From Purshia tridentata (taxonomy: Eukaryota > Streptophyta > Magnoliopsida > Rosales > Rosaceae): a stretch of DNA of 64,000 bases. Positions 46,756-60,700 of this stretch are shown here, in pieces. The translations under genes and the position numbers were made by a program. The number at the start of each line of letters is the position of its first letter. The first letter of the stretch is position 1. The stretch is taken from contig QANT01005500.1 of the NCBI GenBank assembly GCA_003254885.1, forward strand, positions 1 through 64,000, in the 5' to 3' direction. A model generated the notes under the pieces. It was given only the letters and a program-made list of their open reading frames with translations, was not told the DNA's origin and ran no database searches.

Positions 46756-49606
46756 AATAATAAAAGAAAAAATAAATAAAAAATGTGAAAAGAGAATATG
46801 ACTAGCATTTCTCCTCTTTTTATAGCTTGCTTTTCCACTCATGCAGTTGCAAATTTGCAATGTGATACCTTTGAAAGAAACCTTTCACCTTCTACTTTTC
46901 CATTGGACCAAACCAAACACAACGTACTCTTAAAATTAATTAGCACATGTTTTTCTCTTCTTAGGCCACGTGCCCATCTCTCATCCTCATTATGTATCAT
47001 CATTCTCCTATTATTTATGGCCAAACCATTAATCTCCTAATTAATATTATTGAAGAAATATTCCCTCTTGTTGAAAAGGGTGATTAACTAAATCCACTAG
47101 GGCCAATGAGAAATGATGAGTGTTTGGTGTGTGTGGCTGACTGGGGAGCCCATATCACCCAGAGATCGCAGGCAGGGCCAGTAGGTCTGAGTCTTAGTGA
47201 GAAAAACGGTGGTGGTGGTGGTGCTGGTGGTGGCCATCTCACGGCCATTGATCCGCTCTCAATGTGGAAAGGTGGGACCATGGATTAAGCCTCTGGGCCC
47301 ACCTAATCCTAAGAGTTGCATTGAGTACAGTGAATAGATTTGTGTTACAATCGACTCAACACAATCTAGATAATAATAAACAAGGAAAAAAGTTTGGGCT
47401 ATCTCCCAATCACAATCTAACACATGTTTACATTTTTTACATTTTTTTTATAGTCAATACAAATCAAATTGTAAGATGAAGGGGTATGAAATTTTATAGT
47501 TAAATATTCTTATTCCTACTCGCTGTTTTATTTGCACAGCCAAGATAGTTATGGGTTTTTAACAAAGTGAAGGGGTATGAAATTTTACTTCAATAGTGGA
47601 TTACAGAACTTAGATATTATAAATAGTTATATTGCATTTCTGACGTGGAATGAATTTTATCTACAACTATTAGTTGTATCAAGTTACTGAAGGAAATTGG
47701 AACTTCAAATTTTAAATTAATGCATAATTTGTAACACGTACACATGTGACAACTCTTTATGTTTGGTGTTATTTAAGCAAAATAAGTAACGTGAAAATAC
47801 GTGTAATTGTGATTTAATACGTGAATTACTTGTTTTCATAATATGAAGAAAATAATAATATTTAACTTAAAATCAATTGATATATAATAGATGTTACTTT
47901 ATATTTGGGATATAGAAATATAATATTTCTCTCAAAAGTTAAACGGGGAAGTAATATAATGAATTTGATGAGAATAAAGTATCATATAAGAGTTGTAGAA
48001 AGTCTTGACATACGCTTAAATTCGTAGCTGCACAGACTTACACAGTGAAGGGCGTAGACACATAGCATGCATAAAATCCAAAGTACACGGTAATAAAATT
48101 GCAGGGCAATCTTTTCCATGATCCCGTAAAAGGAGAGATGATCATCTTCCATACCGAGTAGTACTGAAGCGGACAAAGGAGGTGGGGCCCCAATGCAGTC
48201 AAAAAGTCAAGGCGGAGTACAGAATCTGATCAACGGACGATGATCATCGAAGGGTGGGTGTGTGTGTGGCCCCCACAGCCTAAGGTTTGTGTTTGTTGGC
48301 CACTCACAAATGAGAAGAGAGCAGAAAGAGCAGACTAAAATCTTTTGGTATATTTTAAAACAGTGATGTTGTCGTGACATGAGTAATGCACCCAACGCCA
48401 GAACCGGATCAGGCGCCCTATCCTCGTGTCAATGTAATGAATGTCAATATGATGATTTTAGTACATTTTACAGGTGTGCCTCTTGGTTTCTGCATGCAAT
48501 CATGCACTGAAAATGGCCACAATCATCTACTCATCAAACAACCTAGTTACTACTTACTAGTCACTATGCAACGAGTCGTAGGATTGTGCTATGGAAGCAT
48601 AACAATATATCTGGACGGTTGGATCGATCTGTTCACCTTTATACGATATAATTTAGTTGGTTGTTCAGTTAGAATTTAAGTTTTAACGAACTTTAACTCT
48701 ATAAAAAATAACAAAATTTTATAGAAAATTCCGATTTCAAACTAAATAACGGACGTCTTGTAAAAAAAGTTTGTGTAACTATATATATCATAACATTTGG
48801 TACTCGATAAGAGATGGGTCTTAAATGTCTTCTTCTTTACTTCTCAAATTCGAGCATGAATTCCTTATTCAGTTTGGTATCAATCTTTTAATCTTAGTTA
48901 TTCAAGAAAGTGTAGAGAGAAAAAAAAATGGAGAAAAAAAATGAGAGAAATGGTAAAGAATCTATGGTCCCGAAACCCTTCATAAAGACCAAGGGGTAAT
49001 TGCCTTGTAGCTTAATTTGTCTCTTTACAGTAACTGTGCAACAGCACATCTGACTCCTCTCCATTTTACTTCGGAAATCGTTCCATCTTAATTCAACCAT
49101 GTTGCTCAGAGTCGTTTGAAGCTCTCCTATGATGTCTTTTTCTTATTTTGTTTCTTTTGGTAAGGATAGCTATTATTGGCAATTTATATAAGTACATGAT
49201 GTCATTCTTGTTTCGTAAGGAAAACAGAGGCATTTTTTAATTGCTGAAAAGGACGAATTGGTTTAATAAATTACCCCAAGCATGATACAACAATTATCCA
49301 TTTGCAACTCTGTTTGGTTTTATGATTTAAACCCTATAAATGGGTTGAGCTGAGTTTGTTTGAATTGAGAAAAAACCCAATCCAGATTTCATGTACTGGA
49401 TTTGGAGTAACTCATAAATTAACTCGTGATTATGACAAAATAACAAATAAGACCCTCATAATTCCCAGCATGTGTGGATCCTTTATTGCACTATATTTTT
49501 ATAGAATTGAATTTGTGCAAGTAATGGCACTAATGATTTCAAGTCCTGTCTGCAATGCGCATGGGGTTGAGAAAACAAGGCAAATTGCCTTGAATTGTAC
49601 ATTTGT

Positions 49607-52600
49607 TTACAAAAAATGGAATAGCAACTCGTTCCATACATCAGGTACACCAGGCAAGCACCAGTGTATGCAATCAGAGTAACTCGCAGGGTTAGACAAT
49701 TGTTCAGGCCTCAGTGCCTCCCAGAATTTGCGATATATGGATGGGTGACCATCTTTCCGATACTCCGATAGTTGAGTAATATTGAGAACCAAAACCTTTG
49801 AACTCAACCTGCCGAGAACCTTCTCCACCATGCGCATGGTAGGCAGGTCAGAACCACTTCCCCAGTAGCCGTCCAAATCAATGGGGGATTTCTCATTATA
49901 ACAGTTACCTTCTTCATTTCCTGGCTTCCACTCTCGACTCCTGAGATTTCAGGAAATTAAAATTTTTGAATGAAGGTTCTAAACAGATTCCAAAATGATA
50001 ATAATGCAGTTTTAAAGAGTTGAGCAAAAGATGTAAGAAATTGCGGTTTCGGTATTACGATCCTCTTTTCAACTAGACTGATATCAAGTTGTGTATACAC
50101 ATGCCATATATGAATGTGTGGACCAATGTGTAAACCATTAACTATGAAACATTGGTCCACCATGTGAGGATCCAAATGCAATTGTGTAATTAAGCCTTGA
50201 TTTTCCTAAACCCTTTCAAAAATCCTAAGGTTGTGTTACATGCTTCAACATATTTAAGAAACAGTGTCCTCTATTAAGTGGTGAATAAAGATCTGAAGGA
50301 AAAATTGTCACAGGAAATTAGAATTAAAAGGCATCTGGCCTGAATTGAGAAAACTTCTTACATGAACAGTAAGCACCAATTCAAGTTACAAAATTTTGGA
50401 GAATAGCTGATATTTTAAAATTATCCTAAAGATAGCTTCAAGGGAGACTTTGATTTTAACTCAAGTTTCATCTTAAGTAACTAAGCATTATTCCTGTAGA
50501 GATTGTGAAATTATACACTCTGAGGTCACCTCACAAAAGTCTCAAGCGCAAGAAAGCATACAGGTTGAGTATCTTTGCCAGGTCCAACTCCAGGAGAACC
50601 TCTAATCTTATGGATTAAAAGTTTGGCATAATACTGAGAGTAAAGCAGTCCTAAAGTTGACCAGTGCCTACATTGACAATGCCTAATTGACCAACTCATT
50701 GAAGTCTCAAGAAGCCTAAATTTATTTATTTATTTCAGGGTCATGGAATGATGGAATAAGATTGAAATTTTTATTAGAAATAACAACCAAATTGATTGGT
50801 AAAAAAGAATGTTCTAGGAGGGCTTGGTGCTTACCAGAGATGTGTAGGAGACATTGTAACGAAGAAGACCTGCTTCTTGAGGGGATCGACTTTGGAAGCC
50901 CAGTCTGCCCAAGCCCCCATAGCCAACTCCATGGCTCTCAAACCATCTAATTCTTCACAAACACCATTTGCTTCAGCGCTCCATCTGTATGAATTGGAAG
51001 TCTGATCAATAAGGATTATCAATTCATTATGATTCTATTATCTCAGTTCTTTCTGGGCTGAAACCTTAATGCCACTATACTTACGACAGCTTAACTGGGC
51101 CTTGTCTCCACCACAGGTATGAATTGAAAACCAATATATCAGCATTTTCCCATTTTGATGCATGTTTAAGAACTGAATCTGGACGGATTATCCGATCATC
51201 CAATTTGTGATTCACTGGGTCATCAGAATTAGATTCAACAAGAAGTGGAGCCCAGAGAAACTCTACAGTAGCATTGTATTCCTACAAATGACACAAAATC
51301 AAAGCAATGAAGAATGATGTTCTGAAATATTCAAGATATATCTTTCTGCTAGCCATGAAATGACACTCACCTATTGGCAAGCACACCCAAAATTTCATGT
51401 GTCCTATTTGTTGGCATTTACTAGCAACTCAATTGTTCCTAAAGAATACTGTGTAATCTAACTCAAAACACATTTTTCCCTTAGTCAGACAGAGCAGCCT
51501 AAGGGATTATAGCTGGTACCAAGACTCCATTAGTTGGGGTTAAGTTTAGTTGCAGTCAACACCTTCTTAGATAGGAATTCTATTTTACCTCTGCTTTGAA
51601 AATGGTAAGAGGGGCATTGGGTGACATGGACCTCTTATCTGCTGGAATCACTGATTGTAACAAGCACACCATTGATATCCATTGCCCTCTGTTTAATGAA
51701 TCCCCTACAAACATTAGCCTTTTGCCTCTCAACTTCTCCCACATTTCCGTGACATCCCATCTATACAAGGAAAACAAATAATCTATCAATGAACCCAACC
51801 ATTAAATTAAAAGGAAACTCAACAAGCCCATATACTGCATAGCATTCTTATCTTTGTTTCGCTATATTAGTCAAGATATTATATAACATCAAAACAAATT
51901 TCAGTTATATTGATTCCAAGCATCTTGATTTACTTTGAACTTGCTTTAACCCACATGGAATTAGATGCTTACTCGAACTCTACCATAGAAAGCAATTAAA
52001 CTAAACAAAGAATACGGAATTAGAGCTTCCAATTCCAAACAAGGAAACACAACCATGAGCCAAGCACATTAACAAAGAAATCTAAATGGTTACTGAAAAA
52101 CAATTAGAAGAAAGAAGATGACCACTTTACCTCTTCAAGTTGCAATTGTGGGGTTGCCATCTCCAATACTGGTACCCCAAATCAGACCTCCCATGCTTGT
52201 GACACGACAACTGGTCCGACATGTAAGGGCAGTCCGACTCATTGTACAGCGGATACGAAGTATTATCAAACACCCATTTGCCTGAGAACACGTCACAACT
52301 CTCCAAGCTCTCTCTCCGGTGACCGTATTCCGGCGTATGGCCAGTCCACGCGATTGTCCGACCACTGTACTCTCTGGTGGAGTTGCATATACTGGATCTA
52401 TCCAAAACCTCTGAAATTCACAAAACCCACTTAAATCCACCTCATCAAGTAAAAAAAAGACCACAACCCAGTAAAGGAATTGATCAAGAATTAACAAAAA
52501 TACTGAACAAATACAGCAAGGTGGACCCAGAAGGCTTATTTAGCTGGACCAGCCATTCCCATACCTGGAGCATAGTTTTGATGGCTGAAAAGATTTGCCT

Positions 52601-52763
52601 TCACATAAGTGATTGAATGTTGATGTTGATGAGCCCGATCTGGGTTTTGCTGATTTTCCGAAATGCTGCGTTCACTTTGAAGAATCGAGAGCACTATGAG
52701 CAAAAACAAGACGAACAATAGTACAGGGAAATGAGTTTTCTTTCTGCTCCACCTCTGCATCAT
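49607..52763 (-). CDS. TBL33: trichome birefringence-like xylan O-acetyltransferase, TBL33-like
   Basis: Six exons in transcription order: 52763-52565, 52410-52131, 51760-51589, 51281-51085, 50984-50835, 49940-49607; 443 aa. It is a type II membrane protein with a short basic N-terminus and one signal anchor ([18 protein letters not shown]). The TBL domain begins [12 protein letters not shown] and the DUF231/PC-esterase domain follows. The GDS motif is in [12 protein letters not shown] and the DxxH motif in [15 protein letters not shown], together forming the Ser-His-Asp site. TBL proteins acetylate xylan or other wall polymers in the Golgi. The C-terminus (NELLFHFL) fits my memory of TBL33. 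Next gene upstream is a same-strand TBL paralogue, 0.84 kb away. Subfamily name is less certain than family. Confidence 0.9.
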
Positions 52764-53604
52764 CAAAGAACGAGTCTTGCTTGCTTGAATTATTGATCAA
52801 AAAATTCAAAAGAAAAGAAATACAGGGGCTTTAGTTCTAAAGGAGACGATATCATTATCAATTAGATTTTTACCTGTAATTGTGGACTCATTGTCCGAAC
52901 AGTGATTGGGTGTGCCAGGTAATATTAAGACTAATGAACTTCTTTTGCGAGAATATTATCTTTGTCTTATTATTTAGCACCAAGTGGCTTGGACCGCTTG
53001 GTCATCATCTGCTGAATTTAGTGGTTTTATTTTATTCATAGTTTCTTTTTTCAGGAATAACTAATAAGAAGGTGCCAATAATTTACGTAACATACTAACA
53101 TGTGACATTTTATATTAGTGTTTAATTTTATTTTTGATCAGATGTTATATTATATGTGTGATTCTACTTTCTTATAGTTAATAATTGAGTTGGTGTTTGC
53201 AATCAGGGAACCAGCGGGGTCCAGGGAAAGCCAAAATTGCCAATAACAGGGTTTATGAAAGAAAAGGTAAAGTAATATTGATTAACCTCTTAACTTTGTT
53301 AGGCTTTAAGATTTCCCATTACAGGCTTTTAAGAGTTTAAGGATCATAGTTGTGTGGCACACATTATTGATAAATGGACATTAAGATCTGCCTTTTACTT
53401 TCTGTTCCCCACTAACATTTTGACATGTCATGCAATTTAAAGCCATATCGTACTTTCCTTTAAAACCCTGCTCAATGACTCAATGTAAACCTTTTGTATT
53501 GTGTTCTAATTCATTGAAACTTTTTGACACGATTTTTACTAATTCAGTAAAGATGGTACAAGCTTGAACTGTTTGGAACTTTTCTGATTTCCAAACCCAA
53601 GTTG
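52764..53604. other. spacer between tandem TBL genes
   Basis: Promoter of the TBL33-like gene and 3' flank of the TBL34-like gene; nothing else recognised. Confidence 0.5.
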
Positions 53605-55781
53605 TCATTGATGGAAAATGTAAGAATAGAGGAGCTCATTCCACACATCAGGCACTCCAGGGAGACACCAATGTATACAATCTGCCAAACTACTAGGATT
53701 TGACACTTGTTCTTCTGTTAGAGGTTCCCATTGCTTCCTATAAATAGATGGATGGCCTTCTTTTCTGTATTCTGAGAGTTGGGTTATGTTGAGCATTTGC
53801 ACATCTAAACCTCTCACTTTCAGCTCACCAAGCACTTTCTCAATCACACCCATCATTTTAGGATCTGACCCATTTCCCCAGTAGCCCTCCTCTGTAATTT
53901 GCTCTGCTTCCTTGTAACAATTATCACCACTTCCCCCACCCCATTCTTCAGCCCTGCAATGTTAATAGCATTTTACTTGCTTTTTAAAAAAGCTGTATCA
54001 TATATGACAGTTGATACATATTTAATATGTCAATTACATTGATTGTAATATCGTATACCTTTCGTGAGTTGGTGACATGCTGACAAAAAACAACTGGGTC
54101 TTGGTCCTATTTACATGGACCTCCAACCAATTTGACCAGGTCTTCAGAGCCATCTCATAGACTCTCAACATCTCAACCTCTTTGTACACCCCATCTGGGC
54201 TTTCAAAAGATCCCCACCTTAATCATTGCCAAAACAATATTGTAAAAATTTAGATGCAAGCAAGCAAGGTCAAATTGGTGGTTCTAACTTCTACTTAATT
54301 TGATTATATATATAAGGGTTGGTTGGGTGGTGATGCAAAGCTGTACTTACAAAACATTCATTAGGGACCTTCTCCACCAAAGATATGAATTGAAAACGAG
54401 AATGTCTGCATCAGTCCAATGTCTAGCATGCTTTTCAATTGCCTGCACTCTAACTATACGATCTGGTACCCGGTGGTTCACTGGGTCATCCGAATTTGAT
54501 TCCACTAGCAATGGGGCCCAGTAGAACTCAATTGTGGCATTGTATTCCTGAGTTAATTAATTACATTTACATTTATTAATCTAACATTAGCAGTACTTGT
54601 TTTGACAATCAGCATAATATTTTGTTGGGTTTGGATAATACTATATAGTCTATATAGGAACTAGGAAGGAATGGTGGGGATTTTTGACAATTCTGACAGC
54701 AGGAAGATTCTATTTCCTTTATTTATCAATTTTCAAGTTGGACTGCTGTTGCCTGTTGGAGAAGAATATGTCAAGGAAACCTTCTCTCTGTTTTTTATAT
54801 TTGAACTTTCTCACTTCCATCCCAAAGTCAGAGAGTTCGTGAACACACAATATGACGCTTTTACATGTTTGACGCATATGATTGGATAACAATAATAGGC
54901 AATTAGTTTCCATAATTAGTTTGGTTGGGCCTTAGTTTTTGCCAATTTAGGCTTACTAAAGAAACACCGATCCAAGCCCAAGGAAATTGGGTTATAGCAT
55001 GGTACCCACCCTGATTCGAAGGCCTGTAGACTTACAATTATAGAGAAAAGGAAAACGAAACTCACAGTGGCTTTGAAGATGCTCAATGAGCCATTAAATT
55101 TGGTGTCCATGGATTTGAGCTCTGGAGGGACAGCTGACTCGACCAGACAGACCATGGAAATCCACTGACCTCTATTCAATGAATCTCCAACAAACACTAG
55201 CCTCTTGTTCCTCAGCCTCTCAAGCAACGCTGTGGCATTGAACCTACCTTATATATACATTAACATGACAAAACAATCCCAACAAACTCAAAAAACAGCC
55301 ATTTAAAACACAACCTCATCATTATATCGTGACCCAAAAAATAACACCCAAAAAAAAATCCATAATTATATGTGCATGAAATAGAGAATAGCCATCAAAG
55401 AGACCTAGGGAGGTCACATTGGTGGGGTTGCCACCTCCAGGTCTGAAAACCCAAGTCTTTTCTCCCAAACTTCTCACAAGCCAACTGGTCCGACATGTAA
55501 GTGCACTGCCTCTCTTTATACAGAGGATAAGACTGGTTGTCAAAAACCCATTTCCCTGAAAACAAATTGCAGCCGCTGCTTGAAATATTAGTATTGGGGT
55601 CCCCAGAATGGTAATATTTCGAAGTGGTACAATCTTCTAGTAGTTGTGCACCATCTTGGGTGAGATAAACAGCCATTACTAGCAGACTTGCCACAAGGAT
55701 GGTAACGAGGGAGTTCAGGCTGCTTCTTACGCCCCATGTTGCGGGAACTATTTGGGGATTTTTAGCCACCATTTGATTCAT
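53605..55781 (-). CDS. TBL34: trichome birefringence-like xylan O-acetyltransferase, TBL34-like
   Basis: Five exons in transcription order: 55781-55405, 55243-55066, 54547-54351, 54217-54059, 53953-53605; 419 aa. There is a signal anchor near the N-terminus ([16 protein letters not shown]), a TBL domain ([18 protein letters not shown]), the GDS motif in [13 protein letters not shown] and DxxH in [15 protein letters not shown]. Splice positions in the catalytic domain match the neighbouring TBL gene, so they arose by tandem duplication; sequence divergence shows this is old. TBL34 and TBL35 are reported to mono-acetylate xylan in Arabidopsis. A second in-frame Met (residue 4) is possible. The C-terminus ([11 protein letters not shown]) differs from the neighbour. 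Confidence 0.9.
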
Positions 55782-58329
55782 TGCTAACTTGATGATCTAT
55801 TTGGGCTTGTGTGCATGTGTCAGTCTGTGTTGTCTGATCCCTTTTGAAGCTTCTCAGTGTGGTGGGTGAGAAAGAATTTTCATGATTTAGTTTGCAGAAG
55901 TAGGATTAGTGGGTTGCATTTCTTGTAATTGGTTTAATTAATGAAAGCAATGGATAGGGGCATGGCTTTGAATTGGCTTGTACTTGTCTGGTTTGACAGT
56001 TGATCATCCTTTTGTTTTCAGCAATGGGACTAGTTATTTAACTATTTGGATTGTGTTTGCAGCAATGTGTCGAGGCTAAGCCATACATAACGTATATATT
56101 TGTTTACAAGTTTTGGTGAGATGTTGATATGTGATACTGATATATATATATATATATATATAGAGGTAATATTCTATTCTTTTAATTTTGGATAGTTCCA
56201 CCTGATTACTAGCTAGTTGGTTTTTATCGATTGATCTCGGACATTCTAGAAATAAAATAAGTCAAATTTAAGAGATTTTGAGTCCTGAATATATTGTTGA
56301 GACAATTGAAAATTTCTTATTCTATAATTTTTACCTTTGCTTTGAATCATTGGATTTAGACATTCCTTTGCTGATCTCTAAATCATTTCCAAATGGTTGA
56401 TTTATGCGTAAATCACTACTTTTAAACTTTAATTAGGATATCACACCCATGGATAAGACATGAACATTTCACCTTATATATATAAGGAGTCAAATAATAT
56501 TGGTCGTTGACATTAACTGGACAGAGCCATATATTAAACATAGATATTATATATGGAATTAAATTAGCAGTTAATTTCTAGCTCCACAATAAATTTCAGC
56601 TTCCCTATAAAATCAACTAGATGGCATATATGCAGCTAATACTGATTGTCCCGTTGACCATTAATTTTAAGGACTTGAGTATTGACAAATTTCCAATTAA
56701 ATGGCAATAATTAATCAAAATTCTTTTTTTTTTTGGGGTATGCAATCAATCAAAACTCTTTGATGAGCAAGCAACGTTGTTAATTATATGGCTCAGTTAG
56801 TCGAGAAGTTGTGTCAAGTTTGGTTCTCGTATTATGATAATTGTGGCATTAATTCGCCTGAATTTTATTAATCAAGCTACAGCTACCATGCTCTATGGTT
56901 AAGGGGAAAAGTGCGATATTACATCATATATATATGACCAATTAACACGTACCCTAAATTGATTAGTGAATTGATCGATCCGAAACTAAAACATTTTCGT
57001 TTTATTTTAATTTTAATTTAGTGTACCATGTTTCTAATAAATAGACCTTTTTTTTTTTTGGTGTACACCACTAGTCTTACATTTATTCGACAAATGATAG
57101 ACAAGAAGAACAAGATCGATAGTCCGTCCACATTCCAATAATTGCATGCAACCACTCACTCTTTTTATGGCATTCCAAATTTCTCTATGATGATGATATA
57201 ATTAAGTGTTAATTATGAATTAATTACAGTCTTACAGAGTAGCCAAATAGAGGCTGCATGAAATATATATTTGGTAAAAGTTGATTTGGATATTAGTTCA
57301 TTAAATTGCATTTGTTTAGAGTCTAACACCATTACTTTTCTTTTAATAGTTAAAAGCTTATATTCAAAATTTTGCTCCACTTAAGATCAGAATATTCAAT
57401 TAGATCTCTATTATTTACAAAATATGCCATTATGTAAGTAGTATTTGTTTCAAATAGTGCCATTGGAAAAAAAAAATCCCCTCAAATTCATTAAGATACA
57501 TAATTTAAGGCATATTTTATGGTGTGGTGTATATATATATATCTTCGTCATATCATAATTGAGTCAAATAAAGAATTACAACGTGCTGAGAACTGTATGT
57601 AGGTTCATCTAGGTTCTTTAATTTGTGTAGTTTATTTATTTGTTGAAAATTAGCTCATTAGAATAGTGTGTATGTGCATTAAAAAATCTTAAAACAGAAA
57701 TAAGGATGAGTTGGCAAGTAGTTAAAGGGGTTAACACATGAAAAAATAATGATATGGGTTTTAGTGCATAAAATCTGAAATTGAAAGGAATTTTTGTAAT
57801 TTACTATTTGTTGAATTAGGTTTAATTGGGTGGTTGACATCTCCACATCCCAATTGGTTATCGTAAGAAAAAATCAAGTTGGTTGGGCCTCATTGCGTAT
57901 GTGATTATGCATGTATATATGCATATCCCTCATATATGAAATCTTATACTCTATACATGTCTCATATATATTGAAATTGAAATCTACTATCTTCAAATCT
58001 GATGTCTCTTTATACCAGAGAAGAATCAATATGTCATACCCTGAAAAAGCAAAGTAAGCTGAGTGGAAAAAGGGCAAGTAGAGAAGAAAAAGCAACATGA
58101 TTATTCTCATTTCCCAGTCTCGAGGATACTAATATTGACTAGGGAAAGTAAAATTTAGAATTAAAGTAATCAAGGCTTTTTTGTTTTTTGTTTTGTTTTT
58201 GGAATTAACCAGATTCTGACATGCATGGTGAGTTTCGAAGCAGCTAGGTAGCTGATCGTATACGAGATCCAATGGTCAAATTGCATACAGAGAACTATAA
58301 AAGACCCATGATTAATATGATGCAGCGCG

Positions 58330-58331
<2 letters not shown>

Positions 58332-58367
<36 letters not shown>
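58332..58367. repeat. (GA)n microsatellite
   Basis: About 36 bp of GAGAGA repeat; a second, shorter GA tract lies at 58620-58640. Confidence 0.9.
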
Positions 58368-58369
<2 letters not shown>

Positions 58370-59510
58370 GATATGATATTATGATGGGGGGTGGTGATGA
58401 GTGGCGTGAACGCATTGAAAAGTAGAGAGATAAGAAACACGAGGATGATTAAAAGGCAGGCATAGCTCTCTCCCACACTCCCACTTGCATGCCCAACTTG
58501 CAAAACAGTACTTACCAGTCCCATTCAAAATATCAAAACTCAGCAGCGACCAGCCAGACACGTACATCACAAAAAAAAGAAGCCCAACTTGCATTTCTTT
58601 AAATCGCCAATCACAAAGACAGAGAGAGAGAGAGAGAGAGACGACAACTTGGATCAACTTGCATGTCTTTTAAATTAGCTAGCCCGGCCAACGCAGTTGA
58701 GTAATTCTGAAAAAGTCATCATCAAGTGGGCATCTATATATATATTCATTGATCCCATCACGTTGTTCACTATTTAAATATGCCCCAACAGTATTCCAAC
58801 CCCATGCATGCTTTCAATTGCTTGCTTCCATTCGAAATTTCTAGCTTGCCTTCGTGTACAAATGTACAATACATGCAATATGTCAATTTGCTTCTTATTT
58901 TCTTCCTTTACCACTTTTTCCTTTCTCTACCTCTCTCTCTCTTTCTATATGTCATTTTCTCCACTCTTTTTTTTAATAAAGACAAAAACAATGGATACAT
59001 AAATCGATCATCTCCTTCAATTAAGCCGGATTCAATTCCATTCTATTCTATTCATATATATAACTTTACTGCCTAAATCCCATCTCCCTTAATTACGTAC
59101 CGTTAAATTTTAATATTAGGAAGTAAAATTCGTAAGCTTTCAACAATATTCATTCTTCACCAGGTGATTTGATGTTTTCAAATGAATTCCATGTTTAAAA
59201 CTACTAAATCATATATATAAATGATTCAATTTGTTCTTGGGTATATAAAAAATCTTTGTCAATTTCAAAACTTAATTCCCATTTTATTTCGTTTTCTTAT
59301 TACCCTATAAACTAAGATTTCTAGTCTTATAATCTAATTAATGATGGTCCTTCTTGATATGATTAATAAACCAAAATGTTTCTCTAATTGATCTATTTCT
59401 TTTTTCTTGGTATTATACAAAATCCACCAAGTTAATAGAACTTACATATATAGGACTCAAAAGTTTTTAATTGTGTTTAATTTAGTTGTATCTTTGTGCC
59501 CTATATATAT

Positions 59511-59571
59511 AAGTACGTGCTGCATCAACCTCCACACTGTTAAGTGCGTGCTGCATCAACCTCCAAACAGT
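59511..59571. repeat. 31-bp tandem duplication
   Basis: The segment AAGTACGTGCTGCATCAACC, continuing TCCACACTGTT, is followed directly by a near copy beginning AAGTGCGTGCTGCATCAACC. Non-coding. Confidence 0.85.
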
Positions 59572-60700
59572 TTCCAATGTAGCTAAAATCCATACCATAT
59601 TAGCTGTATTTTGAGTTTTACCCCAACAAGCAGGTATTCCCCATTTCCATATTTGCCCATATATACCAGAGAGATCACATAGCATGTGTATGCATGTCGC
59701 CATGCCTAATCACTGACTTACATATACCAATTAAACATAACGCTTTCTGGCGGTGCATTTCAAATACAACAACATGACCGGCCATTAATCCCACATTAAT
59801 ACTTAATCTTTTGTTGATTAAACTTGCTCCATTTCCGAGCTTTACATATAAATCATAAATTCACAACTATATTATATATATAAAGAACATCTACATGATT
59901 ACTTGTTCATAAATAAAGTAACATTTATACAACTGAAAAACCGTGATGGACGGCTCAACTCGTGGAGGGCTAACTCAAACCTCAATGCTGGCCGCAAATA
60001 TTAATTAACTCAAGTGGGAGTTAACTTAATTTCAATATTAATTAATACAACATTAAATTCTTAATATATAGTGATGATCTTACTAAGTTAATTTCCCGAT
60101 TTGTCCCCTTCTAATGCATGCCTAGCTGACCCTTTACTGACACAGGCAGCAGTCGTACAGTACGTCTCGGTCTTCAGCCTACCTCTCACAGCCATTGCCA
60201 TACTTATTACTTACCATCAAAATTGAAAAAGTTAAAGCCTAGCTACCTGCTATTCTGCTATCTATTTACTATTATTCACGATAAAACGCTGCGTATTTAT
60301 TTCTTATTCGTCTTTCGGCGTCGGCATGCCATTGTTGTAAATGTCAGAATTATAATTAATGGTACAAAAGTTAACAAACAAGACAGAATTAATATTAATA
60401 AGCTCTATTAAACATATTTAATTAAACCGGTAGCTATGACGGTTTCATCCGATAAACCACAAAACGAGGCCGTATCCACCAGCAAAAAGATCGAGGCCAC
60501 CAGTAGTACAATACAAACTACAAACTCACACACATTGATTGACCATCGTACGTGAAACACTAAACTATGTATAATAATCAACAAGGAGATGAACAAGCTA
60601 AGCTGCTAGCTAATATATTGATTAAGGTATAAATATATACTTAATACTCATAATAATCAATAATTAAATGATCAGATTTTTTAATTACTTATCATCATCA

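Larger units (their letters stand above)
44796..49606. other. intergenic: MIR390 upstream region and TBL 3' flank
   Basis: About 4.8 kb without a recognised gene. It contains the MIR390 promoter, an (AAAAAAT)n-like run at 45643-45680, a GC-richer block at 45700-46160, a diverged fold-back element at 46490-46755, and a GGT-rich stretch near 47210-47235. Blocks at 46790-47290 and 48000-48430 are less AT-rich than their surroundings but show no gene structure. Confidence 0.5.
55782..60700. other. long intergenic spacer upstream of TBL34-like gene, downstream of PYL4
   Basis: About 4.9 kb with no recognised gene. It has AT-rich simple sequence, (TA)n runs (56141-56161), (GA)n microsatellites (58332-58367 and 58620-58640) and a 31-bp tandem duplication (59511-59571). 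ORFs here are short and low-complexity. Confidence 0.5.

Noticed and set aside
47206-47245. GGT-rich repeat as a Gly-rich protein segment
   Set aside because: Both strand readings are short and interrupted outside the repeat; no family resemblance.
56780-56860. tRNA/SINE-like A-box and weak B-box (TGGCTCAGTTAGT ... TTTGGTTCTCG)
   Set aside because: The B-box match is poor, no cloverleaf can be drawn, and there is no A-rich tail or target duplication.
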